Shown one piece after another: positions 43,994 to 55,563 of a stretch of 64,000 nucleotides of DNA. How positions within the stretch are numbered: the first letter of the stretch is position 1; the number at the start of each line of letters is the position of its first letter. The position numbers and the translations under genes were made by a program. The notes under the pieces were generated by a model that saw nothing but the letters and a program-made list of their open reading frames with translations, was not told where the DNA came from and ran no database searches. Source of the DNA: Isoperla grammatica (taxonomy: Eukaryota > Arthropoda > Insecta > Plecoptera > Perlodidae); assembly GCA_945910005.1 (NCBI GenBank), contig OX246749.1, positions 32,693,271 through 32,757,270 on the forward strand, written 5' to 3'.

Positions 43994-45390
43994 CAGCCTT
44001 ATGTTGTGTTAGCTATAAAGGCTGGTATTTTTACGTTCAAGTGAATGTATAAAACTCCTTAAATACTATACATTTTAAAGAATATATTAAAAATGAACAT
44101 TAGAACAGGTGAAAATTCGTAGAACAACTTGTTGGACTATAAACTGTTCCTTGTCAAGACTGAAATATCTTGTTTCGTTAGTTTTAAACTTGACGAGGAA
44201 AAGAAAACTTAAAACTTTAAAGTTCCTAATTTACATTTCTGTTTTTTTTTTGATAAAAATAAATTCAATATATTTCTAGATATGTATTGAAACTCATGCA
44301 CATAGCCTATAATAATATTCTCATTTAGACCAAATTTATACTGCACCAGTTAAATCCCTATATAAATGAATAAGTCCTTGTGCTGTAAAGGACTCAATGA
44401 GGAGGCGTCTTTAAGAAACACCCCCCCCTTCTTCCTCTCTACCCGACCCTTAAATCTCAGCCCCTCTTTGTTGAATACGTTGTTCATCTTTTACAGCATC
44501 AAGACAGAATGACACTTAATTAAAATTTAATTTATTCGTGATCGGTAAATCTGGGTTGTCAGTCGGCGGTTGCATTAATAACGTTGTTGTCTAGGTTTGG
44601 AGATGAGGTGGCGCCTTGAAGCGACGCCGACCCCAGCAAAACTGTGTCTTAATTGCTTCTGGGTTAAAACGGCACAGAGCGATATTTTTAAAGCATTTCT
44701 TTTTAAACGTTTTTATGTATATATTTTTCTATTTTTTACGGCCTTAAAGCCACTTGTAATTTTTTTAGTTCACATATTAGTGTGTAAGTGAAAGGTCTAA
44801 AAATAGTTCTAACCTACTGTCAGCTTAATCCTCATCTTTTAAACAGAATTATTTCGGTATAGGATGTATATATCTATGTTTAGATTGTTTTCAATATTAA
44901 ACACAACGTTTGAGCTACGAAGCAGAAATTTAAACGCCAGAACTTTTGTATAATAAGTAGGAAAAGTCGAGGGTAACCAATTCAATGAAATGAAATAAAA
45001 TAAAATACAACCATATCAAAACTCTTTTTTTTAAATGTGATTAATTTAATTTGATACACATTCAATTAAGAATACTTTTATCCTCTTATATAAGTCAAAT
45101 ACATCGATCGTGAAATAAAACACCTAATTATACTAATTAACGAACGAATAAATATGAAATAAACATAGATAAAGGAAGCAAGTGAAGTTGAAGGTCTTGT
45201 ATGTGTTATAATTTCCATTAGTGCGAAGACATAGTGAAAGTCGTTCACAGGACTAACGCTCACTTTATGTCTTCACCGTCCCGACTTCTAAGTGGCGACG
45301 CGAGCGAGTAAGACCTTGCTAACTTTCCCTCCACTCTACATGGAAGTAGCTGCTACCTACAACACTTCGCAACGATGCAGAGTTATACTT
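43994..45390. other. No gene recognised
   Basis: AT-rich spacer; a C-rich stretch at 44421-44430. No conserved frame. Confidence 0.4.
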
Positions 45391-45540
45391 GGCCCAAGAT
45401 TACCTTACATATGCTTTCGTCACAGACGAGGCGCTCGTAGCCAACCAGCGAACCGCCCGAGACAAGCCCGTGCAGGTAACGGTCGCTGATTGGCTACGAG
45501 CCCCTCGCCTGACGAAAGCATGTGTAAGGATGTCTTGGGA
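45391..45540. mobile_element. Foldback MITE, ~60-bp arms
   Basis: CCCAAGAT, CCTTACATATGCTTTCGTC and GCTCGTAGCCAACCAGCGA at the left are inverted as TCGCTGATTGGCTACGAGC, GACGAAAGCATGTGTAAGG and TCTTGGG at the right, with a ~30-bp centre. Confidence 0.92.
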
Positions 45541-46487
45541 CAACTATATATACCGCGTCTACGTGTTATAGAGTCTATACTTGACCAACGAGCTAGTGGC
45601 CACTCAAAATAGACTCGGGTCGGGAAATCCCCCGGCGGGGGCTCGTCGAACTCCCAAGTCAGGTCGTCCCATCCACAATCGTCCACAATGCTAAAAATCA
45701 CATTATATTCAACTGGGAGAATCATCCAGCAAAACAAATTAATTGATCTGTCGAAACCGATTCTGGATCAGAACCGAGTTATATCAAAATTATTTCATAT
45801 TTTCATTCATCATGTTTCACTGGTCACGCCTACATTTCTAGGTAATCAATAGAAGTTTAAAAATTGTCCCTAATGGACCTATTTCAATAAGATGGTAGAT
45901 CAATAGGAAATTAAATTGATACTTTAAGACTCAGCTATTTCATAAGCATGTGAAAGCATACTTTGGAGCAACTTTAATAACATCTCCGCATTAACTTATC
46001 GAGAAGAAGAATAAGATAAACCATTAAATTGTATCATCGTATTAAGATATTAAACCCTGTTGCTGCGATGTCCCCCTGGACCTAAAATGCAGAGAATTTC
46101 CAAAGCACTCGACCAACTTTCCGTCGTATTCAGTAACGGCGAAAGTTCCTTTACGGTTATTGGCTCACTGAGAACTATGTTCAAAACTTGTATATACACT
46201 TTCGTTCTAAAGCTCTTTTGTAATCTAACCTTCTACAACCTTCTAGTTCAGGCAACTTATATTATAAACAAATCTTAAAAATTAAATGCCTTAAAAGTGT
46301 TTAATGTAAAACGAAGTATTTACTTTTATAAATTGAGGACTCACACATAGATAGCGCTGCTAAGCAACCTCCTATTGTGCGCCTATAATGATTCAACAAT
46401 GACCAAACAATTAACAGCCAAACTTCTCTTCATAATAGTTCATTTTCTTGCCACTAGAATGCATCTTGTCTATTTTCAGTGATCAAT
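45541..46487. other. No gene recognised
   Basis: Unassigned spacer; CGGCGGGGGCTCGTCGAAC at 45634 is the only GC-rich patch. Confidence 0.4.
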
Positions 46488-46687
46488 CGATTATTTTGAA
46501 AATCGATCTAGGACCCTTAGTAGAGTTAATCACGGTCCTCTAAATCTTCAATGACAACAATGAAATCTAGTTTTCAAATGTTATGTCAAGGTTCATTTTT
46601 TACTGTTGTGAATTGTTGTCATTGATGATCTAGAGGACCGTGATTATTCCTATCGTTTAAGTCCTAGATCAATTCTGAAAATAGATC
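46488..46687. mobile_element. Repeat family A, copy 17 (head-to-head modules)
   Basis: A minus module (CCTTAGTAGAGTTAATCACG, TCTTCAATGACAACAATGAA) is followed by a plus module (TGAATTGTTGTCATTGATGA), so the copy is itself a palindrome, ending GATCAATTCTGAAAATAGAT. Confidence 0.9.
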
Positions 46688-46689
46688 AT

Positions 46690-47436
46690 TCTGTCTAAAA
46701 ACGACAAACTTAATACCTACACGAATTGCTTGAATTATTTATGCATTTTGTTATTACACAAGGTTTTGTAGCATACCCCAAAATGGAGAATTTATAGCCC
46801 AAGTGACGTCTTAACTTTTGGTTCACTTAATCTCGACTATTTCACGCATAAATTTAGCCCTGCACCCACCTGGTTGTGACAGTTCAGATCGCTGCCGCTT
46901 GAGAGCGCGCCGTTGTTTTGTCGGCGACGTCTGGCGACAGTGGCGCCACGGTGGCGGTTAGCGGCGGCATAAACAACTAAAGTGTGACAGCCGAGCCGAG
47001 AGGTGGATAGAATGAAACAATTGGCTGTCAGACATTGTTACAAATGTGACGCGGAAAACTTTGGCCGCTAGAGTTATGGACGTGATTTTCGCTCGCTGGT
47101 CGCGTTCGTAGCGATACGATTAATCGAATGGTGTACGTGTAAATCGATATAAATGTCGGCGAGGTGTTTTTGTGTAACCGTTTTGGCCGATCAGTTATAT
47201 TGTTTTGTAGTTTTCTATGTATAACGCATTTTGTTACAGTCCATATTTCGATCAATAATTTGGAATGTTTTCAAAATCTTTCCCCATCTGATGAATGCGT
47301 ATACTGGCTTGTGACGTCGTCTAAAAAGACGCCTCACACTCGGCCTAGATAAGTGCTGAGATCAGTGAAGATGTGACCGGAGGCATTTTTAATTTCTTTG
47401 GGGCAGAGTCGTCATGAGTGACGTCACTGGCTGCAT
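46690..47436. other. No gene recognised; GC-rich patch 46870-47110
   Basis: GCGGCGGCATAAACAAC and several GGCGAC/GGCGCC motifs make a CpG-rich patch that could be a promoter. TGACGTCA at 47418. No exon recognised. Confidence 0.4.
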
Positions 47437-47576
47437 GAAAGAGAGAGAGAGAGAGATTGATTGATTGATTGATTAAGGTCTTTTTATTTATGGCGGGATT
47501 AAGGCCAGTGAGGCCTTATCTTCCATCAAACCATGCTATAGTTATAAAAATACAAGAAACAAAATTCATAATGAAG

Positions 47577-47655
47577 AATACAAAAAGTAAATACAAAATA
47601 CAAAATACATAATACAAAATACACCATACAAAATACAAAATACAAGATGTAAGAT
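47577..47655. repeat. (AAATAC)n-like simple repeat in LINE 3' UTR
   Basis: AAATAC/ATAC units are repeated imperfectly about a dozen times inside the untranslated 3' region of the LINE. Confidence 0.7.
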
Positions 47656-47872
47656 ACACAATACATGTCCAATTGTTATGATTTCAAATAAAATAATTTT
47701 AAAAACAAAAAAGAATTAAATTTCACGAAAAATTCACGAAATAGGGAATTTGCTTATACTTTATATATTATTTTAAACTCATTCATTCATTGCATTCATA
47801 CATTAATTTTAAAATTAAAGAAATAACAAAAGAAAGAAAGAAAGAAACAATGGGATTCAGTTTCCAAACACA

Positions 47873-50800
47873 TTAACTTAATTTAGCGTTTGTACGAATT
47901 GGACCGTCACGGCTGCTGACATCGTCTTCATTATTTATTTGATTTAGATAGTACGACGTAGTGGCACTCTTAAAGGCGAAGAAGTGGTTTTGATACACGT
48001 CTCTTATGTCGGTCGGGAGAGCATTCCAAGTTCGGATAGCGTGAATAGTAAAAGATTGGCCAAGAAGACTTGTTCTGTGGACAGGAAATGTAAGTTGTGT
48101 ACCAGATCGAGACCTTGTATTAAAATTATGATTTGAGTGAAGAAACTGAAAGTTAGAAGCGAGGTAGGAGGGTGAAGATGTTGAAAGTAGTCGGTGAACA
48201 AGACAGACAGAGTGAAGATTGCGACGGTCCTTTAGACGAGACCAACCGAGTTTTTTATAACCTGGAGTTATGTGATCAGATTTTCGTATTCCCAAAATAA
48301 ATCTGACACACGAATTTTGAGCCCTTTGGAGGCGAATAGAGAGGTCTTCACTTAAGTCATTATATACAACGTCGCAGTAGTCGAAGTGAGGTATGATGAG
48401 GGATTGTACTAGCATTGTCTTAAGTTTAGTCGGGAGGAAGTTTTTAAGTCTGTTTAAAGAATGTAACGCAGCATACGTCTTTTGACACACGTGTTTTACG
48501 TGTTCTGTCCAGGTCAGGTCTTGCGTCATTAAGAGTCCTAAGTTTCTAACGTGGTGTTGAAAAGGTATTGTGTTGCCATTTAAAGATACACTGTCGACAT
48601 CTGGTAGGTCTAGTTTTGCTAACAGTTTGTGGTAACCTAAAATAATTGTTTGTGATTTATCGGGGTTTATGTGCAAGCAATTTTTATTTGCCCACACGGC
48701 TAATGATTGCAAGTCTTTATTTATCATTTTAATTGCTTGGTTAATTAGTAGAGGAGAGACATGTAGGTAAATTTGGAGGTCGTCGGCATATAAGTGATGG
48801 TGGCAGTAAGTGAGTGATTTTGAGATGTCATTAATGTAGAGTGAAAATAATAACGGTCCTAACACGCTTCCTTGTGGCACACCAGTCGTCACTGGAAGCC
48901 ATGTTGATTGATTGCCGCCTGAAATTACGCTTTGTTGTCTACCGCGGAGATACGAATTCATCCACAGAAGAGTGGAGGGAGAGAAATTGATGGATTTAAG
49001 TTTGCTCATGAGTATGTCTATGTCAACGGAGTCGAAAGCTTTGCTAAAGTCAAGTAGCGTTAGTACAGTAAGTTGTCTGTGGTCCATTTGATTACGAATG
49101 TCGTCAGTTACTTTAATGAGAGCTGTGCAGGTGCTGTGATTCGATCTGAACCCGGATTGAAACTCGTCTAAAATATTATTTGCCCTCAGAAAATCTGAGA
49201 TTTGAGTATGTACGATAAATTCTAAAGCTTTAGAGAGAGCGGGCAAAATGCTAATTGGTCGGTAATCATTGGGTGTGGAGGCGTTTGTTTTTTTGGGTAG
49301 TGGACGGACTAAGGATTGCTTCCAAATGTTAGGGTAGGAGTTATGTGTTAAAGAGAAGTTAAAAAGATATGTTATTGGTTCAATTAAGATGGGAGATAGA
49401 TTAATCATAAGCTGGACGAGTTTTATTGGGATAAGGTCAACTCCTTGTGCATTTGATTTTATTCTTTTTATGGCATGCAAGGCTAGTTTTGGAGTGACAT
49501 GTTTAAAGTGGAATTGATCATGGGGGGACTGGGTGGAATTGTTTAGAATATCGTTAATATGTCCATTCTTTAAAGTAGGGTCAATATTATTAGGTAGAGT
49601 AGTAAAGTGGGTATTGATAGTTTCAAGAGGTACTTCCAGGGGAGCTTCCTCTTCCTTATGTTTACCAATTCCCATATGTGAGAGACTTTGCCACATCTTT
49701 TTAATAGGAGTTTTAGGGTCAATTAAGCTATATGTGTGTCTCTTCTTTTCGGTCCTAATTGTTTGGTTAGTCTTGTTTCGTAAGAGTCTGTATGTTTCTT
49801 TGTTGTCGTTAGTAGGGTTGGTCCTGTGTCTATTGTATGCTGCGTCTCGTCTAGCCATTAGGTCTCGTATTTCGGCGGTGAGCCAGGGCGAGGGAGGTTT
49901 ACTTACTCTAACTACTTTAAGTGGAGCGTGCTTGTCGTAGAGCGCTAACAACAAAGAGTTGAATGCGGATACCTTATCGTCGATAGTAGGTGCAGTTACA
50001 ATATTATTCCAGGGCAAATTTATAGAGTCTAATTTAAATTGTTCAGTATTAATGTTTTTCAAAGCACGCCGAGAAATTAATTTCGGTTTATGCTTTGGCG
50101 CACGTATTGAATATTGTAGATACAATAAATCGTGTGCCGAGATACCTGGAACCGATAACTGGCCGTGGTTGAGTACTTTGTCTCGGTTAGATGTCATCAT
50201 AAGGTCGATCCAGGTATGTGACGTAGAAGTATGATGCGTAGGTTCTAGGGGAAGTACAGTTAAGTTGCAGGATTCGAAAATGGTTTTTAATTGTTTTGTA
50301 TCGGTGTGGCCGACTGATTGTAGATTGGTGTTGAAATCACCCATTACAATAATATGTTCGTAGTGTGGAATAAAATTTAATAAAGCCGCTTCGAATTCAG
50401 CGAGGAAGCCAATTTTGGGGGGACGATACACGACTGAAATAAGTACTGGTTTATTTGTTAATTTGACTTCGAAAATAATGTATTCAGGTTTAGCGCTGTA
50501 TGCACTTGGAGACTGACTCAACACTTTACATTTAACATCGTCGCGGATGTAGGCACAGACACCACCGCCACGACGCTTGGTGCGATCGTTCCTTATGAGT
50601 CGATATCCGTCTAATTTTACTAAGCTAGAATTGAGGGATGGTTTTAGCCATGACTCGCTTATAAGAATAACATCCACTTTATTTTCGTTGACAATAGCCT
50701 GTAGCTCGAGGCAGTGGGCCATTAGCGAGGAGGCGTTTAGGTGGACGACCTGGAGCGACCTTGGATGTCCCGCCAACCGTTTTGACAAAATATCTCCAGC

Positions 50801-50956
50801 TGATGGGTGACTGGTTGGCGACAAGGGGGGTGAGAGGGTTGGGGCATTTACTGAGTCGGGGAATGTCATGAGCGTGTTTGTGAAGCTAGAAGTGTTGGGA
50901 GGGGGTGAAGAGATACTTGGAATGCTCAGTGTAGCCAACTTTGGTTTACGTGCCAT
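47873..50956 (-). CDS. Intact LINE ORF: APE endonuclease plus reverse transcriptase, 1027 aa
   Basis: This is the polyprotein of a non-LTR retrotransposon: it nicks target DNA and primes reverse transcription of the element RNA at the nick. Residues 1-65 are a Ser/Pro/Thr-rich leader. An APE-type endonuclease spans about 68-290 (HLNASS 72-77, SESW 100-103, YRPP 177-180, GDFN 206-209, SAHD 273-276). RT motifs follow: DYRPIS 564-569, LDFSKAFD 635-642, GVPQGSVLGP 692-701 and the catalytic YADD 723-726, then thumb and C-terminal region. There is no frameshift or stop. An in-frame TAG lies 30 bases upstream of the ATG, so this start is well supported. Length and motif order fit CR1/Jockey-type ORF2. 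No ORF1 is visible; the upstream side runs into an assembly gap after 45 bases. Clade assignment (CR1, L2/Daphne or Jockey) is uncertain; the identity as a LINE ORF is not. Confidence 0.97.
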   Translation of the reverse strand: MARKPKLATLSIPSISSPPPNTSSFTNTLMTFPDSVNAPTLSPPLSPTSHPSAGDILSKRLAGHPRSLQVVHLNASSLMAHCLELQAIVNENKVDVILISESWLKPSLNSSLVKLDGYRLIRNDRTKRRGGGVCAYIRDDVKCKVLSQSPSAYSAKPEYIIFEVKLTNKPVLISVVYRPPKIGFLAEFEAALLNFIPHYEHIIVMGDFNTNLQSVGHTDTKQLKTIFESCNLTVLPLEPTHHTSTSHTWIDLMMTSNRDKVLNHGQLSVPGISAHDLLYLQYSIRAPKHKPKLISRRALKNINTEQFKLDSINLPWNNIVTAPTIDDKVSAFNSLLLALYDKHAPLKVVRVSKPPSPWLTAEIRDLMARRDAAYNRHRTNPTNDNKETYRLLRNKTNQTIRTEKKRHTYSLIDPKTPIKKMWQSLSHMGIGKHKEEEAPLEVPLETINTHFTTLPNNIDPTLKNGHINDILNNSTQSPHDQFHFKHVTPKLALHAIKRIKSNAQGVDLIPIKLVQLMINLSPILIEPITYLFNFSLTHNSYPNIWKQSLVRPLPKKTNASTPNDYRPISILPALSKALEFIVHTQISDFLRANNILDEFQSGFRSNHSTCTALIKVTDDIRNQMDHRQLTVLTLLDFSKAFDSVDIDILMSKLKSINFSPSTLLWMNSYLRGRQQSVISGGNQSTWLPVTTGVPQGSVLGPLLFSLYINDISKSLTYCHHHLYADDLQIYLHVSPLLINQAIKMINKDLQSLAVWANKNCLHINPDKSQTIILGYHKLLAKLDLPDVDSVSLNGNTIPFQHHVRNLGLLMTQDLTWTEHVKHVCQKTYAALHSLNRLKNFLPTKLKTMLVQSLIIPHFDYCDVVYNDLSEDLSIRLQRAQNSCVRFILGIRKSDHITPGYKKLGWSRLKDRRNLHSVCLVHRLLSTSSPSYLASNFQFLHSNHNFNTRSRSGTQLTFPVHRTSLLGQSFTIHAIRTWNALPTDIRDVYQNHFFAFKSATTSYYLNQINNEDDVSSRDGPIRTNAKLS

Positions 50957-51001
50957 TTTTAAAACGTACGTGTGGGTGTGGCGCTAAATAATGATGACGA
51001 T

Positions 51002-51201
51002 NNNNNNNNNNNNNNNNNNNNNNNNNNNNNNNNNNNNNNNNNNNNNNNNNNNNNNNNNNNNNNNNNNNNNNNNNNNNNNNNNNNNNNNNNNNNNNNNNNN
51101 NNNNNNNNNNNNNNNNNNNNNNNNNNNNNNNNNNNNNNNNNNNNNNNNNNNNNNNNNNNNNNNNNNNNNNNNNNNNNNNNNNNNNNNNNNNNNNNNNNNN
51201 N
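51002..51201. other. Assembly gap (200 N)
   Basis: Exactly 200 N characters. It separates the 5' side of the LINE from a right-terminal fragment of repeat family A. The round length suggests a placeholder of unknown true size. Confidence 0.99.
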
Positions 51202-51236
51202 AAGGATCCTAGATGGTTTTTGAAATGGTCTATTGA
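51202..51236 (-). mobile_element. Repeat family A, terminal fragment after gap
   Basis: AAGGATCCTAGATGGTTTTT GAAATGGTCTATT corresponds to a family A terminus; the rest is in the gap. Confidence 0.7.
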
Positions 51237-51597
51237 ATTAATTGAATTAAAGTGAAAACATAGCTAGTAATAATATTCTAGTTTGAGCAAAACTATTGTT
51301 TCTAAATTGATATAGTTTAACGGGAGAGGTAAGTTTCAGTATTAAAACTAGGTGTATTGTTTCGTCGTTATCTGAAAAGCACTACAGACAAAACATTGGA
51401 AAGACGAGAACTCGTAGATAAATCTGGCTTTAGTATTAAGTAAAGTAAACAACAACTAATCGACCGCGGCCAGCTACGCTAGTCACTGGTTTAAGTGTTG
51501 GAAACAATCTTCTTATATGGGACAACCATCTTCCGTTAGAAGGTACTCTCACGCACATAAGTAAATCAATGATCCGAAAAAACATATCTTTATACTC
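51237..51597. other. No feature recognised
   Basis: Unassigned AT-rich spacer between the gap edge and the F2 array. Confidence 0.4.
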
Positions 51598-52199
51598 TAA
51601 AGGCCGGTTTTACTATCTCCTAATAGGACAGTTATTTGTAGCAATTAAGCTATTTGGAGAATTTCAAGGGTTTTGATTGGTCGTTGCCATGGAGACAACA
51701 AGCTATTCGACGAATAAGTAGTTATTGGGACATTGTAAGACTGGACCTAAGGGCCGGTCTTACAATCTCCTAATAGGAACGTTATTTGAAGCAATTAAGC
51801 TATTTTGAAGATTTCAAGAGTTTTGATTGGTCGTTGCCATGGAGACAACAAGCTATTCGACGAATAAGTGGTTATTGGGACATTGTAAGACTGGACCTAA
51901 GGGCCGGTCTTACAATCTCCTAATAGGAACGTTATTTGAAGCAATTAAGCTATTTTGAAGATTTCAAGAGTTTTGATTGGTCGTTGCCATGGAGAAAACA
52001 AGCTATTCGACGAATAAGTGGTTATTGGGACATTGTAAGACTGATCCTAAAGGCCGGTCTTCAATCTCCTGATAGGAAGGTTATTTGTAGCAATTAAGCT
52101 ATTTGGAGTATTTCAAGGGTTTTGATTGGTCGTTGCCATGGAGACAACAAGCTATTCGACGAATAAGTAGTTATTGGGACATTGTAAGACTGGACCTAA
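51598..52199. mobile_element. Head-to-tail array of four complete 150-bp MITEs (family F2)
   Basis: Units start at 51601, 51751, 51901 and 52051 (exactly 150 apart). Each opens GGCCGGTCTTACAATCTCC and closes GGGACATTGTAAGACTGGACC, which are inverted termini, and contains TTTTGATTGGTCGTTGCCAT GG. The junctions are CCTAAGGGCC. Units 2 and 3 are almost identical. Confidence 0.96.
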
Positions 52200-52275
52200 C
52201 TCTAACCAGTCTTCTTCACTAACTAACTAACTAACAATCAATCGGCAACAGTCATTTGTGAGACATAATAAACAT

Positions 52276-52432
52276 AAAGTCGTTCCACAGCAACCTTGTG
52301 GATGCTGATGTCACACATGAGTGAGGCATTGACCAACCAGCTGTCAGTATTTGAAAATGCCACCCACTGATTGGCTCAGACTCACTCATCAATGACGTCA
52401 GCATTCACAAGGTTACTGTGGTACCGCTTTAA
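52276..52432. mobile_element. Foldback MITE, ~157 bp
   Basis: CCACAGCAACCTTGTGGATG CTGATGTCA and CATGAGTGAG at the left are inverted as CTCACTCATCAATGACGTCA GCATTCACAAGGTTACTGTG G. TAAAG/CTTTA at the extreme ends. Confidence 0.93.
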
Positions 52433-52642
52433 AGGGAAAAAAAAAAGTATGCAAGAGAGGTGTCGCTCTCTCCTAACCTTGATAAAGTTATGTCTGATAC
52501 CGTATATCGCAATGTTCCAACGACTTCTGTTTGCACGCGGCCATTTTGTGTCATACAAATCGCGTTATCGCAAACTGCGAGATTCGGTCTCGGCGAAACT
52601 TTACAATAATGACGTGAATATCGTTGTTTCAACAAAGCCCAT

Positions 52643-52769
<127 letters not shown>

Positions 52770-53114
52770 ACACTCCTAAGATTCTATCAGCAACCGACCA
52801 AGCAGACATTGCACACAATAAGCCTCGTACATACTTAGATTTATGCAATTGCGTTTCACAATCTTTTTTCTTTACTCTTCGATAGGCCGGAATTGAATTT
52901 GATGTACACAATAGTGAGATCCGATGTACATATATATATAGGACGTGTCCGCATGTCTCGATTTTATGTCATTTGATAAGCATAGATAAGTATATGTTAG
53001 ATCGGTAAGACGCTACGTTGGACGTTGGATAGACTTTATGTAAAGGCTGTATGCATGACGTCATCAAGTCACGTGACTAGAGGGAGAAGATCACCGCCCG
53101 CTGGATGTCAGTGT

Positions 53115-53630
53115 GTAACAGATCTAAAGTGCCATCTTGGAAAGCGGAGCGGCAAATAGCCACATCAAGCTACTCAGCACTGCGGGGGTGGACCGTTTAC
53201 TGGCCTAACTATCGTGTTTACTTTTTCAACCTGTCAATCAGCCCTAATTCCCTGATCTTGCCATCCCTTGTGTTTACATTTTTGGAGTAAACATTCGTGT
53301 ATCGTATTAAAACACTCAATTTTAAATTACATATTATTAAATATTAAATTAAATTTAAAATTTAAATTTACATTTATTAAAACATTAAAACACTTGTTTT
53401 TAATTTTAATTCGTGTATCGTAAAGGCTCAAACTTGTTAGTTCGTTTAGCCACCCTGTTCGTTTACAATGAGGCAGACAACTGACCGGGGGGGGTGGCGA
53501 CAAGCAGTAACTCATCCCTTCCAGTCGTCAACCGCTAGTGACGTTTTGGCACCTCTCGTGACAACTCAATGGATTTGAGAGCGCTGTTTACTGCTCCGCT
53601 TTCCAAGGTGGATAATACTTTAGAACTCTT
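53115..53630. mobile_element. Candidate TIR element, ~515 bp
   Basis: CTAAAGTGCCATCTTGGAAA GCGGAGC (53122) is inverted as GCTCCGCTTTCCAAGGTGG ATAATACTTTAG (53594). The interior is AT-rich with an ATCGTGTATCG-type direct repeat and no ORF of note. Confidence 0.75.
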
Positions 53631-54431
53631 CTTTCCGCCCGGCCGACCGCGTTTCTATCGACGTGCACACGTGTGATTGGCCAGTCACGTCACGTCGCCC
53701 ACGCGTCAGTTAAAGGTCGACGGCGATTGGACAGAATGCGTACTCGTGGCGCGGCGATGCGGCAAGACTCACAACTAGGTACGGTTCGGTGGCTCTCCGT
53801 GCGGGAAGAACGGGAACTTCTGTAAGTGTGGGCGATAGACTCAGGACCGGATGCACAGTCAACCGTTAAGTGAAGTGTATAAGATTTGTTGTTATGGAAA
53901 ATTGATTTATTACTACAATACGTCTTTTTAGCAAAAATGTTCTGTAAATTTAGCATTCATTATTTTAAAGTAAGCATTTTGTAGCATTTGTATTTTTCTT
54001 TCCGTCAAAACCTTGAATATCAGGGGCTTTTCTTGCACTTATTATGAAAACTTATGTGCAGGTACTAAGTTAAAATCAATTCAGTTGTATCTTTTAGCTT
54101 CTTAATGGATTAAAATTTAGTTCTTAAAAAATCTCAATAGGAATACGAACACATTATTTTTTGTTAAATAAGCATGTTGTAGCGTTTTCAAAAAATAAAA
54201 CCAATAAATAAATGAACAATTTAGCATCTTAAACCTAAAACGCTGAAATAACATATCTCTATCTATTACGTTTGCTATTTAACATAAGAAAAACAAACTC
54301 CATAGCAACCATAAAAAATCCTATACTTACTTCGAGTGTGCATCTAGTCCATAGACCAATCATTCCATAGCGGTATATGGTGGATATCTGTTGCATCTTG
54401 AATACCCCCTTATATGATACACGTGCGAGTT
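53631..54431. other. No gene recognised
   Basis: GC-richer at 53640-53830, AT-rich after. Two minus frames (88, 86 codons) lack motifs. Confidence 0.4.
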
Positions 54432-54557
54432 TAATAGATGATTTCCAGAATTGATCTAGAAAGCCGTGATTTGCTCTATCTAAGGGTCCTTGATAGTTAT
54501 GTAAAGGTGAATTTTCCACTGTTGTGTTTTGTTGTCATTGAACATCTAAAGGGCCGT
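54432..54557 (+). mobile_element. Repeat family A, copy 18 (right-truncated)
   Basis: TAATAGATGATTTCCAGAAT to CATCTAAAGGGCCGTAAAAG, where it joins a family B fragment. Confidence 0.92.
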
Positions 54558-54715
54558 AAAAGGGGATAACCAATCAAAGATCGACATTTCAAATACGAAA
54601 CATATGAATCCGTGATTGGACAGTGCGAACACCTGCGGACAAATGCCAGAATCAACAAGGCCGATTCAGAACAACTTTGGATTTATTGAGTGCTTCGTTG
54701 CTAGGACGACTTACT
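54558..54715 (+). repeat. Dispersed repeat family B, 3' segment
   Basis: GATAACCAATCAAAGATCGA, CATTTCAAATACGAAACATA, GTGCGAACACCTGCGGACAA and CGTTGCTAGGACGAC match 17925-18065. Confidence 0.88.
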
Positions 54716-55182
54716 TTGGACGGCTGTACTTGCTTCTCCTTTCTTCTAACCCAACCAATTCAAGACTACGTACGTTAGGGTTAGTGTTAACATATTGTTA
54801 TTTGATACTTTTAGTAAGTTTTGAAAATATATTATTGTATAAAATGCATAGCGCTGCTGTCATACGGTAACCCTTAGCGTAGGTTGAACAAATCTTCGTT
54901 CATCCCCTTGCTTACTTGCAGTTCACTCATCTCTTTGTGAATCCATCTTCTGTATAGCAGTAAGTAAGAACATCCCTCTATATATTCATGCCGGCGATGA
55001 ATCGCCAAACATTGAAGTTTTGAGCGGGAGATATTTTCCATCGTCGACGGGAGCGATTTCGCTCCGTCGCTTAATTCTGTCCCGCCTTTCATTTGTCACA
55101 TTATACTTTGGTGGAGTAGTTTGAGATTTATCCGCTAGGTAGAGCGCTCGTCTGTTACGTGTACACTCGTGGACACATTATA
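54716..55182. other. No gene recognised
   Basis: Unassigned spacer; TTAGGGTTAG at 54776 is an isolated occurrence, not a telomeric array. Confidence 0.4.
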
Positions 55183-55563
55183 ATAGGTAGCTTTCAATAG
55201 ACGTCACGTGGCGGCCATTATGAGGTACACATTGCTTGTTTACATTTGTTCTGTCAATAGAAGACACATAGGTTATCCAGGAAATATCACAGTTTCAAGC
55301 CGTATAGATTGATGTGTGCAGGTAAAAGTTCAAGAAAATGATAACACATGCAAATGATTGTATTCAAATAGAGTTTACGTGTTCTTATTTTGTTTTCAGT
55401 CATAATACGGAACCTTTGTTTGAAAACAGTTGATGTGTCAGTCAAAGGACATCTGCAATATTGCAACAATGCAGTTTCGGAATAAAGTAAACAAATGTTT
55501 ACAGAGTACCTCAGTATGGCTACCGTGCGATACCGGAAATGACGTTATTGCAAGCTCCCTATA
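55183..55563. mobile_element. Candidate TIR element, ~380 bp
   Basis: ATAGGTAGCTTTCAATAGAC GTCA and ATGAGGTACACATTGCTTGT TTACATTTG are inverted, with mismatches, as CAAATGTTTACAGAGTACCT CA and TGACGTTATTGCAAGCTCCC TAT. Confidence 0.75.

Larger units (their letters stand above)
47437..50956 (-). mobile_element. Non-LTR retrotransposon (LINE), 3' part with intact ORF
   Basis: The element contains the 1027-codon ORF and a ~430-bp 3' UTR that on the minus strand ends in (ATCA)n at 47456-47474, next to a short (CT)n run. Tails made of a short microsatellite rather than poly(A) are known in CR1/L2-like LINEs. The UTR also holds an AAATAC-rich stretch (47577-47655). The 5' boundary is lost at the gap, so target-site duplications cannot be tested. 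The intact reading frame suggests recent insertion. Confidence 0.85.

Noticed and set aside
54770..54790. Telomeric TTAGGG repeat
   Set aside because: Only one TTAGGGTTAG; no array.
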